In this document: one piece after another, positions 14,981-26,250 of the stretch | How the letters are laid out: every line of letters starts with the position of its first letter | How positions within the stretch are numbered: the first letter of the stretch is position 1 | Assembly: GCA_024643555.1 (NCBI GenBank) | Contig: JAHEMQ010000001.1 | Coordinates: 39,383 to 103,382, forward strand | DNA length: 64,000 bases | DNA from: Crocinitomicaceae bacterium | GTDB lineage: Bacteria; Bacteroidota; Bacteroidia; Flavobacteriales_D; Crocinitomicaceae | Direction of reading: 5' to 3' | Made by a program: the position numbers and the translations under genes | Notes under the pieces: generated by a model | The model's database searches: none | What the model was told of the DNA's origin: nothing | What the model saw: the letters and a program-made list of their open reading frames with translations, nothing else

Positions 14981-17728
14981 ATGAAACTTCAAGCGAAAAT
15001 AATAAATATTATGGTCATCCTGCTGATTGTTCTTTCGGCATGTGATTTAACACGGAACGTTCCAGCTGGTAAGTACCTTTTGCGTTCGAATACCATTCAA
15101 GTTAAAGATAATACTGAATTGGATAAATATGACCTTGGGTTAATCGTTCGTCAACAACCCAATCAACGCAATTTCTACATCAATGTCAAATTGCGTATTT
15201 TCAATGCAATTGACTCGTCAAAAGTTGCTAAAAAACGCGCAGAAAAGTTTCAAGCATTTCAAGAGAAACAAGCACGTAAAAAATCCCATGTAGATGCGAT
15301 CAATGCAAAACGCAACCGGAAGGCTTTTTTGAAAGGTGATTCAACGTTTATTGTGAAAGAATTTCATGAAGTTAGCTTTACAAAAGTCCTGTGGAAGGAA
15401 AAAGTGAAATACAAGTTTGGACAGAAACCAATCGTTTTTGACACCTTGCTCTATCAAAAAAGCATTGAACAACTAGGGTATTATTTGCGAAAAAAAGGAT
15501 ATTATTACGGACAAGTCACAGGAACGCTGCGCTACAATGATAAAAAGCGATTTGCTTTTCCAACTTATAACATTGAACCCGGGGCTCAATACATGATTGA
15601 CACTGTTTCATATTCAGGAGCAAAAATGCTGCGGGATAAACATGCGGCTTATGTGAAGAAACAAATCGAGCAAACAGGGGAACATCCACTTTTAAATCGT
15701 CCTTTCGATACAGATTATTTAAATGATTACCGTGAAAAAGTCGCGAAATATTTACGTGATGACCAAGTGTACAAGTTTTCTTCTAGTAGCATAACGTATA
15801 CAGCGGACACCAATAAGCGTACGATGAAAGTCCGACTTCAAGTGCATTTTGATGACCGTTTTGTTCCATCCGATGTAAAGAAAGATAGTCTAATTCGCAT
15901 TCCTTACGTAGAAATGACTGTTGCGAATGTCTATTTTCATTTATCAGATACCATCAACATGGATTCGAGTTTTACCCAGTTGATGAAGAGCCAACAACTT
16001 AGCCTTTACGATCCAATTGCCCTTCAGTTCCTGCGAACCACACGAAACTTTACCTACGATGAGATTCTGTACACGAAAAAACAACTCGCAGATAAAAAAG
16101 CACTCCCTGGGACAACCAATCCGTTTCGTAAAGTTGAGGTTACCTACAATGGGAAAGAACCTTGGATTAAACCTTCTATTCTTGAACTTCAAAATTATTT
16201 GGAGCACGATAATAAGTATAAAGAATATTACCTAGATCGAAGTTACCGCTCCATCGTACAACTCGGAGTATTTAGTTCGGTAAAGCCTATCATTATTGAA
16301 AAACCGGGCAACAAAATAGATGTTCACTATTTCTTAGAGCCGGCAAAAAAACAAACCTATGGCTTTGATCCTAAGTTTACATCCTCTGCCGGACTTTTAG
16401 GTGCGAATGCATCCTTCAACTACACCAATAAAAATATCAATCGTGGTGCAGGGAAAATGGTGTTCTCCTTTGGAGGTGGATTTGAATCTCAACCGCTCGT
16501 CTTTCAAGATCAATCGGGACAAACAGTAGGGGCAGGTAAGGGGAGAACCTTTAATACCTTTGAATTCGGTCCAAGTTTGAAGTTTGACCTACCTGGTTTA
16601 TTCCCAACTCCTGTCACGATGTTGGGAAAAAGACAAAAACCACGCACTATCTTAACGACAGCATACAATATTGAAAAGCGTAGCATTTTTGACCGTAGCG
16701 TTTTTCAACTCAATTACATGTGGAAATTTCTGGTTGGTAAAACACAAGTGTTTCAAATGGGATTGCCTGGTGCCTCAGTCATTAAATATGTATCCATTAA
16801 GAAAAGTTCCGCCTTTCAAAATCAATTGAATCAAATCAACGATGTCTTTTTAAATAGTACGTATAATAATCAGTTCATTTGGCAGGACTTTAAATTTTCT
16901 TACGAGTATAATAACAAAGAAAAAGACTTAAAGGATGGTCGGGAACGCTCAAAATGGATGAATACTTCCGTATATTTCAACTCGACCTTTGATGCTGCTG
17001 GAAATGTTTTGTATTGGTTTCGAGCAAGACAAGACACATTGAACGGCCAGTATTTGTTGCGCAATCAGCCCTATTCACAATTCGTTCGTTTGGATAATCA
17101 GTTGATCATGAGTAAGCGAGTTTTAACGGGATCTTCCATGCATTTGAAAGTTTCTGCCGGCGCTGGATTGCCTTACAAAAATTCAAAAACTTCGATGCCA
17201 TACGATTATAGTTTCTTTGGAGGTGGATCGAATGATAACCGCGGATGGCGCGCTCGAGCTTTGGGTCCAGGAGCCTATAAATATCAATTGGATACAAATC
17301 GTTTGGCAACACAAATCGCGGACATTCGTTTTGCGGGATCCTTTGAATATCGGTTTAACTTAGGTTCAACTTTCAAGGGGGCGATATTTACTGATTTCGG
17401 CAACGTTTGGACCTATCGCGAAGATGCGAGTCGAATGGGCAGTCAATTTCATTGGAACTCATTTATTCCTCAGATCGCTATTTCATCTGGACTTGGATTG
17501 CGCATGGATTTGGAGTTCTTTATCATTCGATTGGATGTTGGATTTCCCATTTATAATCCGGCCTTTGCACAAGGAGCAAAATGGGTTTTCCAAGAAATGG
17601 GAACGAGAGCAACGTATTACCAAGAAGGAATGGATCACTTTAATATGAACTTGGATCAAGTGAAAAAAATCATGCCGCGTCCATTCTTACCGAATTACTT
17701 GAATTTTGGTATTGGTTATCCTTTTTAA
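14981..17728 (+). CDS. TamL-type BamA/TamA family outer-membrane lipoprotein
   Basis: The 915-residue protein starts with a lipoprotein signal peptide, lipobox LSAC with Cys21. Residues about 30-440 are a POTRA-like periplasmic region (EKPGNKIDVHYFLEPAKKQTYGF marks its end), and the rest is a C-terminal outer-membrane beta-barrel with many aromatic strands and a RGWRARALGPG-like segment corresponding to the conserved loop motif of Omp85 proteins. Lipid-anchored TamA homologues (TamL) are characteristic of Bacteroidota and take part in outer-membrane protein or envelope biogenesis. The ATG at 14981 is selected because the signal peptide begins there and the promoter box lies immediately upstream. 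The amidohydrolase gene follows after 8 bases. Confidence 0.88.
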   Translation: MKLQAKIINIMVILLIVLSACDLTRNVPAGKYLLRSNTIQVKDNTELDKYDLGLIVRQQPNQRNFYINVKLRIFNAIDSSKVAKKRAEKFQAFQEKQARKKSHVDAINAKRNRKAFLKGDSTFIVKEFHEVSFTKVLWKEKVKYKFGQKPIVFDTLLYQKSIEQLGYYLRKKGYYYGQVTGTLRYNDKKRFAFPTYNIEPGAQYMIDTVSYSGAKMLRDKHAAYVKKQIEQTGEHPLLNRPFDTDYLNDYREKVAKYLRDDQVYKFSSSSITYTADTNKRTMKVRLQVHFDDRFVPSDVKKDSLIRIPYVEMTVANVYFHLSDTINMDSSFTQLMKSQQLSLYDPIALQFLRTTRNFTYDEILYTKKQLADKKALPGTTNPFRKVEVTYNGKEPWIKPSILELQNYLEHDNKYKEYYLDRSYRSIVQLGVFSSVKPIIIEKPGNKIDVHYFLEPAKKQTYGFDPKFTSSAGLLGANASFNYTNKNINRGAGKMVFSFGGGFESQPLVFQDQSGQTVGAGKGRTFNTFEFGPSLKFDLPGLFPTPVTMLGKRQKPRTILTTAYNIEKRSIFDRSVFQLNYMWKFLVGKTQVFQMGLPGASVIKYVSIKKSSAFQNQLNQINDVFLNSTYNNQFIWQDFKFSYEYNNKEKDLKDGRERSKWMNTSVYFNSTFDAAGNVLYWFRARQDTLNGQYLLRNQPYSQFVRLDNQLIMSKRVLTGSSMHLKVSAGAGLPYKNSKTSMPYDYSFFGGGSNDNRGWRARALGPGAYKYQLDTNRLATQIADIRFAGSFEYRFNLGSTFKGAIFTDFGNVWTYREDASRMGSQFHWNSFIPQIAISSGLGLRMDLEFFIIRLDVGFPIYNPAFAQGAKWVFQEMGTRATYYQEGMDHFNMNLDQVKKIMPRPFLPNYLNFGIGYPF

Positions 17729-17736
17729 AGCAATTT

Positions 17737-19374
17737 ATGTCGAAATCAATTTTTATTCCCTTCAGTTTGACCGCGGGAATTCTTTTATCCTGCATGAAAG
17801 GACAGCACGTGGACCTTGTCATTCATAATGCGAAAATACACATCATGAACGACGCGAATTCCGTTGAAGAAGCCATGGCTATTCGGGATGGTAAAATCAT
17901 TGAGGTTGGTCCTGAGCGTCAAATCTTAAATAAATATCGTTACGATGAGGAGTTGGATGCTTTAGGTAAAGATGTTTATCCAGGCTTGACCGATGCACAT
18001 GGACACCTTCTGATGTATGCCAATCAGAAATTAGGCGTTGATTTAACCGGTGCTAAATCCATGGATGAAGTGATATACCGCTGTGAAAAATATGCCGCGA
18101 AATCGAGCAACAAATTCATCATCGGTCGCGGGTGGGACCAGTCCTTATGGTCGAACGACTCGATGCCAACAAATTTAAAACTCTCGAAATCCTTTCCAAA
18201 CATTCCCGTTTGTTTGTATCGCGTAGATGGACATGCGGCTTTGGTCAATGATTATCTTTTGAAAAAAGCAAAGGTGAATTCGCAACGTGTTTCAGGAGGA
18301 CAAGTTTCGATGTGTAATGGAAAGCCAACTGGAATATTGGTCGACAATGCCATGGACTTAATTGCGAAACATTTGCCGTCCTATTCCTTGAACCAAGTGA
18401 AAGAGGCAATTTTGGAAATCCAAGAAGAGTTGTTTCAATATGGGATAACGGGGGTACATGAAGCAGGGATAGATTTCAAACATATCGCCATGTTTCAGTC
18501 AATGATTCAATCGGAAAAGTTGAAAATTGAATTATATGCCATGTTGATGAACTCTCCGGAAAACCGATCTTTTGTGGAAAAAAACGGCGTTTACCAGTTT
18601 CGAAATTTATCCATTCGATCAATGAAAGTTTTTGCTGATGGAGCTTTGGGTTCTCGTGGCGCTTTATTAAAAAAACCTTATAACGATGATCCGCATAGTC
18701 ATGGACTTTTATTAACCTCCGTCGAGGACATGAATAAGGTGGCTCAATTCTGTTTGAAACATGGCTATCAAATGAACACGCATGGAATAGGGGATTCGGC
18801 CAATGCCTTAATTTTAAACATTTATAAAAATGCATTTCAACGAAATCCAGACCATCGTTTTAGAGTAGAGCATGCACAGGTTATAGATCCTATTGATTTT
18901 GCCAAATTCGCAGAATATGCTGTGTTTCCATCGGTTCAACCAACGCATGCAACCAGTGATCAGCGTTGGGCAGAAAAACGACTGGGGAAAAACCGCCTTG
19001 TTGGTGCATACGCTTATAAAAGTTTACTTAAACAGTATGGGATGCTCGCAATTGGAACTGATTTCCCAGTTGAATCAACCAATCCCTTCTTGAGTATTCA
19101 TGCGGCTGTTCACCGGAAAAATGGACAAAATGAACCATTGAATGGATTTTTACCAAAAGAGGCTTTGTCTTTTGATGAAGTGATTCGAGGGATGACGATT
19201 TGGGCAGCGTTTGCTTCATTCCAAGAAAATAAATTGGGGTCATTGGAGAAAGGAAAGCAAGCAAATTTTGTGATTTTTGACAAACCGATGCAAAGCCAAG
19301 CAATTTTCGAGCAAAATTATGCTTGGCGTACCTTCATCAAAGGAAAATTGGTTTTTGCACTCGATGAATTGTAA
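17737..19374 (+). CDS. Amidohydrolase-superfamily lipoprotein (YtcJ/Amidohydro_3 type)
   Basis: The signal peptide ends in a lipobox ILLSC (Cys19), so the enzyme is membrane anchored in the periplasm or outer membrane. The barrel carries the metal-binding D86-A-H88-G-H90 motif, GRGWDQ, a HGIGDSA block, RVEHAQ and GTDFPVE with the late Asp. Members hydrolyse amide or related bonds with one or two divalent metals, and the exported YtcJ-like group has no firmly established substrate. It is the second gene of the tamL unit (8-base gap). Length (545 residues) fits the family. A separate promoter for the next gene lies 40 bases after its stop. Confidence 0.87.
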   Translation: MSKSIFIPFSLTAGILLSCMKGQHVDLVIHNAKIHIMNDANSVEEAMAIRDGKIIEVGPERQILNKYRYDEELDALGKDVYPGLTDAHGHLLMYANQKLGVDLTGAKSMDEVIYRCEKYAAKSSNKFIIGRGWDQSLWSNDSMPTNLKLSKSFPNIPVCLYRVDGHAALVNDYLLKKAKVNSQRVSGGQVSMCNGKPTGILVDNAMDLIAKHLPSYSLNQVKEAILEIQEELFQYGITGVHEAGIDFKHIAMFQSMIQSEKLKIELYAMLMNSPENRSFVEKNGVYQFRNLSIRSMKVFADGALGSRGALLKKPYNDDPHSHGLLLTSVEDMNKVAQFCLKHGYQMNTHGIGDSANALILNIYKNAFQRNPDHRFRVEHAQVIDPIDFAKFAEYAVFPSVQPTHATSDQRWAEKRLGKNRLVGAYAYKSLLKQYGMLAIGTDFPVESTNPFLSIHAAVHRKNGQNEPLNGFLPKEALSFDEVIRGMTIWAAFASFQENKLGSLEKGKQANFVIFDKPMQSQAIFEQNYAWRTFIKGKLVFALDEL

Positions 19375-19414
19375 GATTTTTTGTGACCGAATGCAACCAT
19401 TGCCGTTTAATTTT

Positions 19415-19422
19415 TAAATTTG
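19415..19422 (+). promoter_or_regulatory. -7 promoter box for the subtilase-to-vanX seven-gene unit
   Basis: TAAATTTG matches TAnnTTTG and ends 12 bases before the ATG at 19435. Its final TTG (19420-19422) is in frame and would otherwise be read as an early start codon. No good -33 element is seen. Confidence 0.5.
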
Positions 19423-19434
19423 AAAAAAAAGCTC

Positions 19435-20817
19435 ATGAATAAAATTTCTTCATTCCTTATTGTACTTGGATTTTCGGTTCCGCATCTTGTTGCACAAGCC
19501 ATTCCAGGAACCTTAAATTGGTATAACGGCGAAGGCCAAGGTATGTATACGGATCAAGCCTACAAAATGCTGAAAAAGAAGAAGTCTTCAACTGTTGTGG
19601 TGGCAGTCATTGATTCAGGTGTGGACATAGAGCACGAAGATTTGCAAGGAAAAATCTGGGTGAACACAAAGGAAATTCCGGGGAACAAAATCGATGATGA
19701 TAAAAATGGCTATGTAGATGATGTGCATGGTTGGAATTTTCTAGGAAATGCCAATGGCGAAAATCAAGAAAATGCGCGCTTGGAGAAAACACGTATTTAT
19801 TTTCAGTTAAAAGATAAATATGATGGCGTGGATCCTCAAACCTTAATGGATGCAGAAGAATTTTACTTGTTTCAAGAGGTGAAATCAGCTGTTGAAGGAG
19901 AATTAGAGAATTTGGACCAATACAAAGAAGCACTAGCAAATGGACAATTTGATGCGGAAACAAAAAAATACATCGAGGATCAGTTGAATTACAACTTGAA
20001 TATTTACTACGATGACCGTAGTTTAATTGGAGATAATCCAGATGATTTTACCGATACTCATTATGGAAATGGAGATGTGGAAGGCCCAGACGCTTTGCAT
20101 GGAACACACGTTTCAGGAATTATTGCAGCGATTCGCGGCAATGGTAAAGGAGGAGATGGTGTGGCGGAAAATGTCAAAATCATGTCGATTCGTACCGTAC
20201 CAAATGGAGATGAGCGTGACAAAGATGTTGCGTTAGCCATTCGTTATGCGGTGGACAATGGTGCACAAGTCATCAACATGTCCTTCGGAAAAGATTACTC
20301 AACACATCCATATGATGTCTATCAAGCGATGTTGTACGCTGATACAAACGGAGTATTAATGGTTCATGCAGCAGGAAACGATGCGAAAGATGTCGATGTG
20401 GAACCAAATTTCCCAACTTCACACTTTAATTTCCAAGAAGAACCTTTTACTCATTTATTGACGATTGGTGCTTCAACAAGAATGACAGGAGAAGCAATGG
20501 TTGCTGAATTTTCAAATTTCGGAGCGGAAACAGTGGATGTATTTGCGCCTGGTTTAGAAATTTACAATACGGTTCCGCAAAGTGCATATATGAACCTTCA
20601 AGGAACATCTATGGCTGCTCCAATGGTTACTGGAGCTGCAGCATTTTTGAAATCCTATTATCCAAACTTAAGTATGTGGACGATCAAAAACATATTACTC
20701 GAATCAGCTACTGTTTACACAGACTTCGGATTTCCTTCAAAATCAGTAACTGGAGGAATTGTCAATTTGAAAAATGCGGTTAAAATGTGTGAGAAAGCAG
20801 CCAAACAAAATCCATAA
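19435..20817 (+). CDS. Exported S8 family serine peptidase (subtilase) with large insert between Asp and His
   Basis: A signal peptide (MNKISSFLIVLG to LVAQA) leads into a subtilisin fold with the full triad: D60 in VIDSGVD, H222 in HGTHVSG and S392 in GTSMAAP. The Asp-to-His distance is 162 residues against about 32 in subtilisin, because of an acidic helical insert following the calcium-loop-like DDDKNGYVDD. No separate prodomain and no T9SS tail is present, so it probably acts in the periplasm. A paralogue with the same architecture lies at 31675-33264. It heads a run of seven close-packed genes ending at 26250. Confidence 0.92.
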   Translation: MNKISSFLIVLGFSVPHLVAQAIPGTLNWYNGEGQGMYTDQAYKMLKKKKSSTVVVAVIDSGVDIEHEDLQGKIWVNTKEIPGNKIDDDKNGYVDDVHGWNFLGNANGENQENARLEKTRIYFQLKDKYDGVDPQTLMDAEEFYLFQEVKSAVEGELENLDQYKEALANGQFDAETKKYIEDQLNYNLNIYYDDRSLIGDNPDDFTDTHYGNGDVEGPDALHGTHVSGIIAAIRGNGKGGDGVAENVKIMSIRTVPNGDERDKDVALAIRYAVDNGAQVINMSFGKDYSTHPYDVYQAMLYADTNGVLMVHAAGNDAKDVDVEPNFPTSHFNFQEEPFTHLLTIGASTRMTGEAMVAEFSNFGAETVDVFAPGLEIYNTVPQSAYMNLQGTSMAAPMVTGAAAFLKSYYPNLSMWTIKNILLESATVYTDFGFPSKSVTGGIVNLKNAVKMCEKAAKQNP

Positions 20818-20818
20818 A

Positions 20819-21280
20819 ATGATTCGGTTTTTAGCAATTTGCTTTCTGTTTTCAACAAGTACTGTATTTTCTCAATCTAGCAAGGATCTAATTGAATTGA
20901 ATCAATTGATAGATTCTTGGCATACTTCAGCTGCGAAAGCAGATTTCAAACACTATTTTAAGGCAACAACAGAGGATTTTGTTTTCTTGGGAACAGCGCC
21001 AGGTGAACGTTGGAATAGAACGGAATTTCAAGCGTTCTGTAAACCCTATTTTGATAAAGGTAAAGCGTGGGACTTTCAACCAAGTGAACGTCATTGGCAG
21101 TTTGCTGCCAATGGGAAAGTAGCTTACTTTGATGAAAATCTTGCCACCTGGATGGAGTCCTGTCGTGGAAGCGGCATATGTGTTCGAGTGAAGGGTGAAT
21201 GGAAAATTTCTTATTACAATTTGACAGTCCTCATCGAAAATGAAAAAATCAAAGAATTCATTAAGCTACGCAAAGAATAA
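20819..21280 (+). CDS. Exported NTF2-like/SnoaL-like protein
   Basis: The 153-residue product has a signal peptide (MIRFLAICFL to VFSQ) and a compact NTF2-like domain (IDSWHTSAAKADFKHYF, GTAPGERWNRTEF, AYFDENLATWM). This fold occurs in enzymes and ligand-binding proteins, and many members are annotated as DUF4440 or SnoaL-like with unknown ligand. The ATG at 20819 sits one base after the subtilase stop, and the stop overlaps the prmC start in TAATG, so translation is tightly coupled on both sides. A longer reading upstream would overlap the subtilase and lacks a signal peptide at its start. Confidence 0.72.
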   Translation: MIRFLAICFLFSTSTVFSQSSKDLIELNQLIDSWHTSAAKADFKHYFKATTEDFVFLGTAPGERWNRTEFQAFCKPYFDKGKAWDFQPSERHWQFAANGKVAYFDENLATWMESCRGSGICVRVKGEWKISYYNLTVLIENEKIKEFIKLRKE

Positions 21281-22149
21281 TGTTCGTTTCTGAAAACACG
21301 CTCAGTGCAAGCAAAAAGTACTTTTTCGATCGCCTAGAAGCCATATTTTCGCCAAGTGAATTGAAGTCCATGTGGACCCAAATAATTTGCAAGCGAATGA
21401 AATGGACGCCCACTGAACTTTTGTTGAAACAACAGGAGCGTTTATCGGAATCAGATTTATTGTTCGTTCGAAGTTTTGTCAAAGGTTTACTTCAACAAGT
21501 ACCTTTTCAATATTTATTGGGTGAAACAAGTTTTTTTGGTTTGACGATTTCATGTGATTCTCGTGCCTTGATTCCACGGCCAGAGACGGAAGAGCTCGTC
21601 GATTGGGTGCGTGCTTCGGTGAAAAACCCGAAAGTCATTCTTGATCTTTGTACAGGAAGCGGTTGTATCGCATTGGCTTTGAAATCCATTTTTCCAACGA
21701 CGCAAGTTTCGGCAATCGATTTATCCAAAGACGCCTTGGATTTAGCGCAAGAAAACGCGAAAAAATTAGCGCTCTCCATTCAGTTCTATCAGAAAGATGT
21801 ACTGAAATGGGATGTCGATTTCGCTCACGAATTTCCAGAGCTAGACGTGATCGTTTCAAATCCGCCCTACATTCCAAATCATGAAAAAGTGACCATGTCC
21901 GCACATGTTTTGGAACACGAACCGGCGATGGCTTTATTCGTTGAGGATGCTGATCCTATTTTGTTTTACAAGAAAATCTTGGATTTCGCGGAGCTGCACT
22001 TGAAGTCAGGTGGATTATTGTTCTTCGAATTACATGAATCCTTCGGACAACAGGTCAAATTCTATGCGGAATCAAAATCCTTCAAAGAAATTGAAATTCG
22101 CGATGATTTACAAGGCAAAGCACGTATGATGAAAGCGCAAAAAGCGTAA
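21280..22149 (+). CDS. prmC: Peptide chain release factor N5-glutamine methyltransferase
   Basis: At 289 residues this matches PrmC/HemK: an N-terminal helical domain ending in LIPRPETEEL (98-107), the SAM-binding DLCTGSGCIALAL (122-134) and the catalytic NPPY at 194-197. PrmC methylates the Gln of the GGQ motif in release factors 1 and 2, raising termination efficiency. Its ATG shares one base with the NTF2-like gene's stop, and ligA follows after 9 bases. All key motifs are intact. Confidence 0.95.
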   Translation: MFVSENTLSASKKYFFDRLEAIFSPSELKSMWTQIICKRMKWTPTELLLKQQERLSESDLLFVRSFVKGLLQQVPFQYLLGETSFFGLTISCDSRALIPRPETEELVDWVRASVKNPKVILDLCTGSGCIALALKSIFPTTQVSAIDLSKDALDLAQENAKKLALSIQFYQKDVLKWDVDFAHEFPELDVIVSNPPYIPNHEKVTMSAHVLEHEPAMALFVEDADPILFYKKILDFAELHLKSGGLLFFELHESFGQQVKFYAESKSFKEIEIRDDLQGKARMMKAQKA

Positions 22150-24165
<2,016 letters not shown>

Positions 24166-24636
24166 GTGAGCGCAAAGAATATTTGGGAATCGGCAAAATC
24201 CTTACTCGTTGCTTTTAATTATGAAAGCGAAGAGCAGTTGAAGGATTTCAGGAAATCGTTGGACAGTATGCTCAATGCAAGCAATGTGGATCGATTAATT
24301 ATTATCGTGAATGTACCAAAGGATGTAGATAAAAACCTACTTCCGCCGCATTTTTTGATATACTACAATTCACCTCTTGATTTTAATTTTTGGAACAAAT
24401 TGAAGGATGTTCAATTAGAATCTGAATTGCAACGAGCATATGATTTAATGATCTGGTTTGGGCATACGGATGCGAAAATATTTCCCTACGTTCAAGAAAC
24501 ACCGGTCCAACGTAAAATTATTGTGAACGAAACTGATCCTAACTTTGATTTGCAGTTAAATGCAGGTTCTGAAGTTCCTTCTGAAATGCTCCATTTTGTC
24601 ATTGATACACTTAAAAAAATTTCCACAAATGAATAA
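24166..24636 (+). CDS. Conserved cytoplasmic protein between ligA and dapA (DUF6913-like)
   Basis: A 156-residue soluble protein beginning with GTG directly after the ligA stop. It contains LIIIVNVPKDVDKNLLPPHFLIYYNSPLDFNFWNKLK and DLMIWFGHTDAKIFPYVQ, giving the impression of a small alpha/beta domain, with no signal peptide or membrane span. I associate this neighbour of dapA in flavobacteria with DUF6913, but from memory only. Its last 8 bases overlap the dapA start, so it is translationally coupled to dapA. Function unknown; a role in the same process as dapA is not shown by anything in the sequence. Confidence 0.7.
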   Translation: MSAKNIWESAKSLLVAFNYESEEQLKDFRKSLDSMLNASNVDRLIIIVNVPKDVDKNLLPPHFLIYYNSPLDFNFWNKLKDVQLESELQRAYDLMIWFGHTDAKIFPYVQETPVQRKIIVNETDPNFDLQLNAGSEVPSEMLHFVIDTLKKISTNE

Positions 24637-25507
24637 TCCATTTACAGGTGCCGGTGTCGCATTAGTAACCCCCTTTTTAGATAACGAACAAATTGATTTT
24701 GATGCGTTGCGTCGATTAGTGCGCTTGCAAATAGAAGGCGGTACCGATTTCCTTGTTGTTCAAGGCACAACGGGTGAATCTCCCGTTTTAACACAGGAAG
24801 AGAAAATGGAGGTCCTACAAACCGTGATCGATGAAAATCAAGGGAAAGTTCCCATCGTGTATGGTGTTGGTGGGAACAACACACGTGCGTTAGAAGCTAT
24901 TTTTTCAAAGCTACCGACTGGAGTGGACGGAATTCTATCTGTTTCACCATATTACAATAAACCCATTCAAAAAGGAATTGTTGAACATTTTAAAATGGTT
25001 GCTTCGTATACACAATTACCGATCATTTTATACAACGTTCCGGGAAGAACGGGTTCGAATATGTCTCCGGAAACAACCTTGGCGTTGAGCGAGATTCCAA
25101 ATGTAGTTGCAGTGAAAGAGGCTTCTGGAAATATGGAGCAAATCATGGACATCATTCGTCAGCGCCGACCTGACTTTGGGGTGCTATCCGGAGATGATAA
25201 TTTGACGATGCCTTTAATTGCTGCTGGAGCAGACGGTGTGATTTCTGTCGTCGCAAACGCCTTTCCTGAAAAATTCGCTTCCATGGTGCACGCTTCGATG
25301 TCAGGTGACTTAGATACTGCTCGAAAAGAACATTACGATTTGTTCAATATCACTAAAATGTTCTTTGAAGAAGGTAATCCAGGCGGAGTGAAAGTCGCCT
25401 TGAATGTTCGCGGATTAATGTCGGAGAAAATGCGTTTGCCTTTACATCCTGTGTCGGATGGATTGCGTGAGCGTATCACGAAAGAAACACACATGCTATT
25501 GGCATGA
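24629..25507 (+). CDS. dapA: 4-hydroxy-tetrahydrodipicolinate synthase
   Basis: The 292-residue protein is a complete DapA: GTTGE at 46-50, the phosphate/pyruvate site, Y135 in ILYNVPGRTG, and Schiff-base K163 in VAVKEASG. It condenses pyruvate with aspartate semialdehyde, the first committed step to diaminopimelate and lysine, in the cytosol. The ATG at 24629 is chosen because MNNPFTGAGVALVTPF is the family start; a frame opening 23 codons earlier lies inside the upstream gene. The stop overlaps the vanX-like start in ATGA, linking diaminopimelate supply to a peptidoglycan dipeptidase. Confidence 0.96.
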   Translation: MNNPFTGAGVALVTPFLDNEQIDFDALRRLVRLQIEGGTDFLVVQGTTGESPVLTQEEKMEVLQTVIDENQGKVPIVYGVGGNNTRALEAIFSKLPTGVDGILSVSPYYNKPIQKGIVEHFKMVASYTQLPIILYNVPGRTGSNMSPETTLALSEIPNVVAVKEASGNMEQIMDIIRQRRPDFGVLSGDDNLTMPLIAAGADGVISVVANAFPEKFASMVHASMSGDLDTARKEHYDLFNITKMFFEEGNPGGVKVALNVRGLMSEKMRLPLHPVSDGLRERITKETHMLLA

Positions 25508-26250
25508 AATCGATCTGTTTCGGACTTTCATTAGTCGTTTTTCTTTACTCATGCACGGAAAAATCTAATCAAGAAAAGCAGGAGGCATTTGTTCATTCAG
25601 AACAAAAAGTCAAGCAAACTGCAGAGTTTCTGAAAGACACTGTGACTGTCACACGTTTTAACTTGGTAGATGTGCAATCCATCAACTCGTCCATTTTAGT
25701 CGAATTAAAGTATGCTACTAGCGATAATTTCATGGGTATCAAATTGTACGATCGATTGAAAAAAGCTTATTTGCAAAAAGATGTGGCCGAACGATTGGCC
25801 AAAGTCCAAGATCTTTTAACGCAACTAAAACCAGGATTTCAGTTGTTGATTTACGATGCACTTCGTCCCGTCAGTGTGCAACAAAAAATGTGGGATGCGC
25901 TGGATTCGTTGCCACCTGTGGAACGAGGCAAGTTTGTATCCAATCCGAAAAACCGCAGTTTACACAACATGGGGGCAGCGGTGGATCTTACAATTGTAGA
26001 TGATCAACATATTCCGCTGGACATGGGAGCTAATTACGATGACATTCGTCAAATCGCTTATCCATCCATGGAACAACGTTTTTTTGAAGAAGGAAAATTG
26101 TCCACGACTCAATTGGAAAATAGAGCATTGTTAAGAAAGGTGATGAAGTCTCAAGGGTTTCGTCAACTCCCAACGGAATGGTGGCATTTTAATGCCTGTT
26201 CTCGTGCTGAAGGACTTCTAAAATACAAAGTCTTGATGGAGGAGCCTTAA
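25504..26250 (+). CDS. VanX/DdpX-type D-Ala-D-Ala dipeptidase lipoprotein
   Basis: A lipoprotein signal peptide ends at Cys17 (LYSC). The remaining 230 residues are an M15D dipeptidase: R121 in DALRP, the zinc motif S-x-H154-xx-G-x-A-x-D161, and E225-W-W-H228. These correspond to the Arg71, His116/Asp123, Glu181 and His184 of VanX. Such exported enzymes split D-Ala-D-Ala or related cell-wall dipeptides, for recycling or remodelling; no vanH, vanA or regulator is present, so glycopeptide resistance is not implied. Translation overlaps dapA by 4 bases, and the TAA is interlocked with the stop of the convergent lipoprotein gene. Confidence 0.9.
   Translation: MKSICFGLSLVVFLYSCTEKSNQEKQEAFVHSEQKVKQTAEFLKDTVTVTRFNLVDVQSINSSILVELKYATSDNFMGIKLYDRLKKAYLQKDVAERLAKVQDLLTQLKPGFQLLIYDALRPVSVQQKMWDALDSLPPVERGKFVSNPKNRSLHNMGAAVDLTIVDDQHIPLDMGANYDDIRQIAYPSMEQRFFEEGKLSTTQLENRALLRKVMKSQGFRQLPTEWWHFNACSRAEGLLKYKVLMEEP

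Noticed and set aside
25504-26250. VanX homologue as part of a vancomycin resistance cluster
   Set aside because: There is no vanH, vanA or vanRS nearby, and lipoprotein VanX-like dipeptidases are known in housekeeping cell-wall roles.
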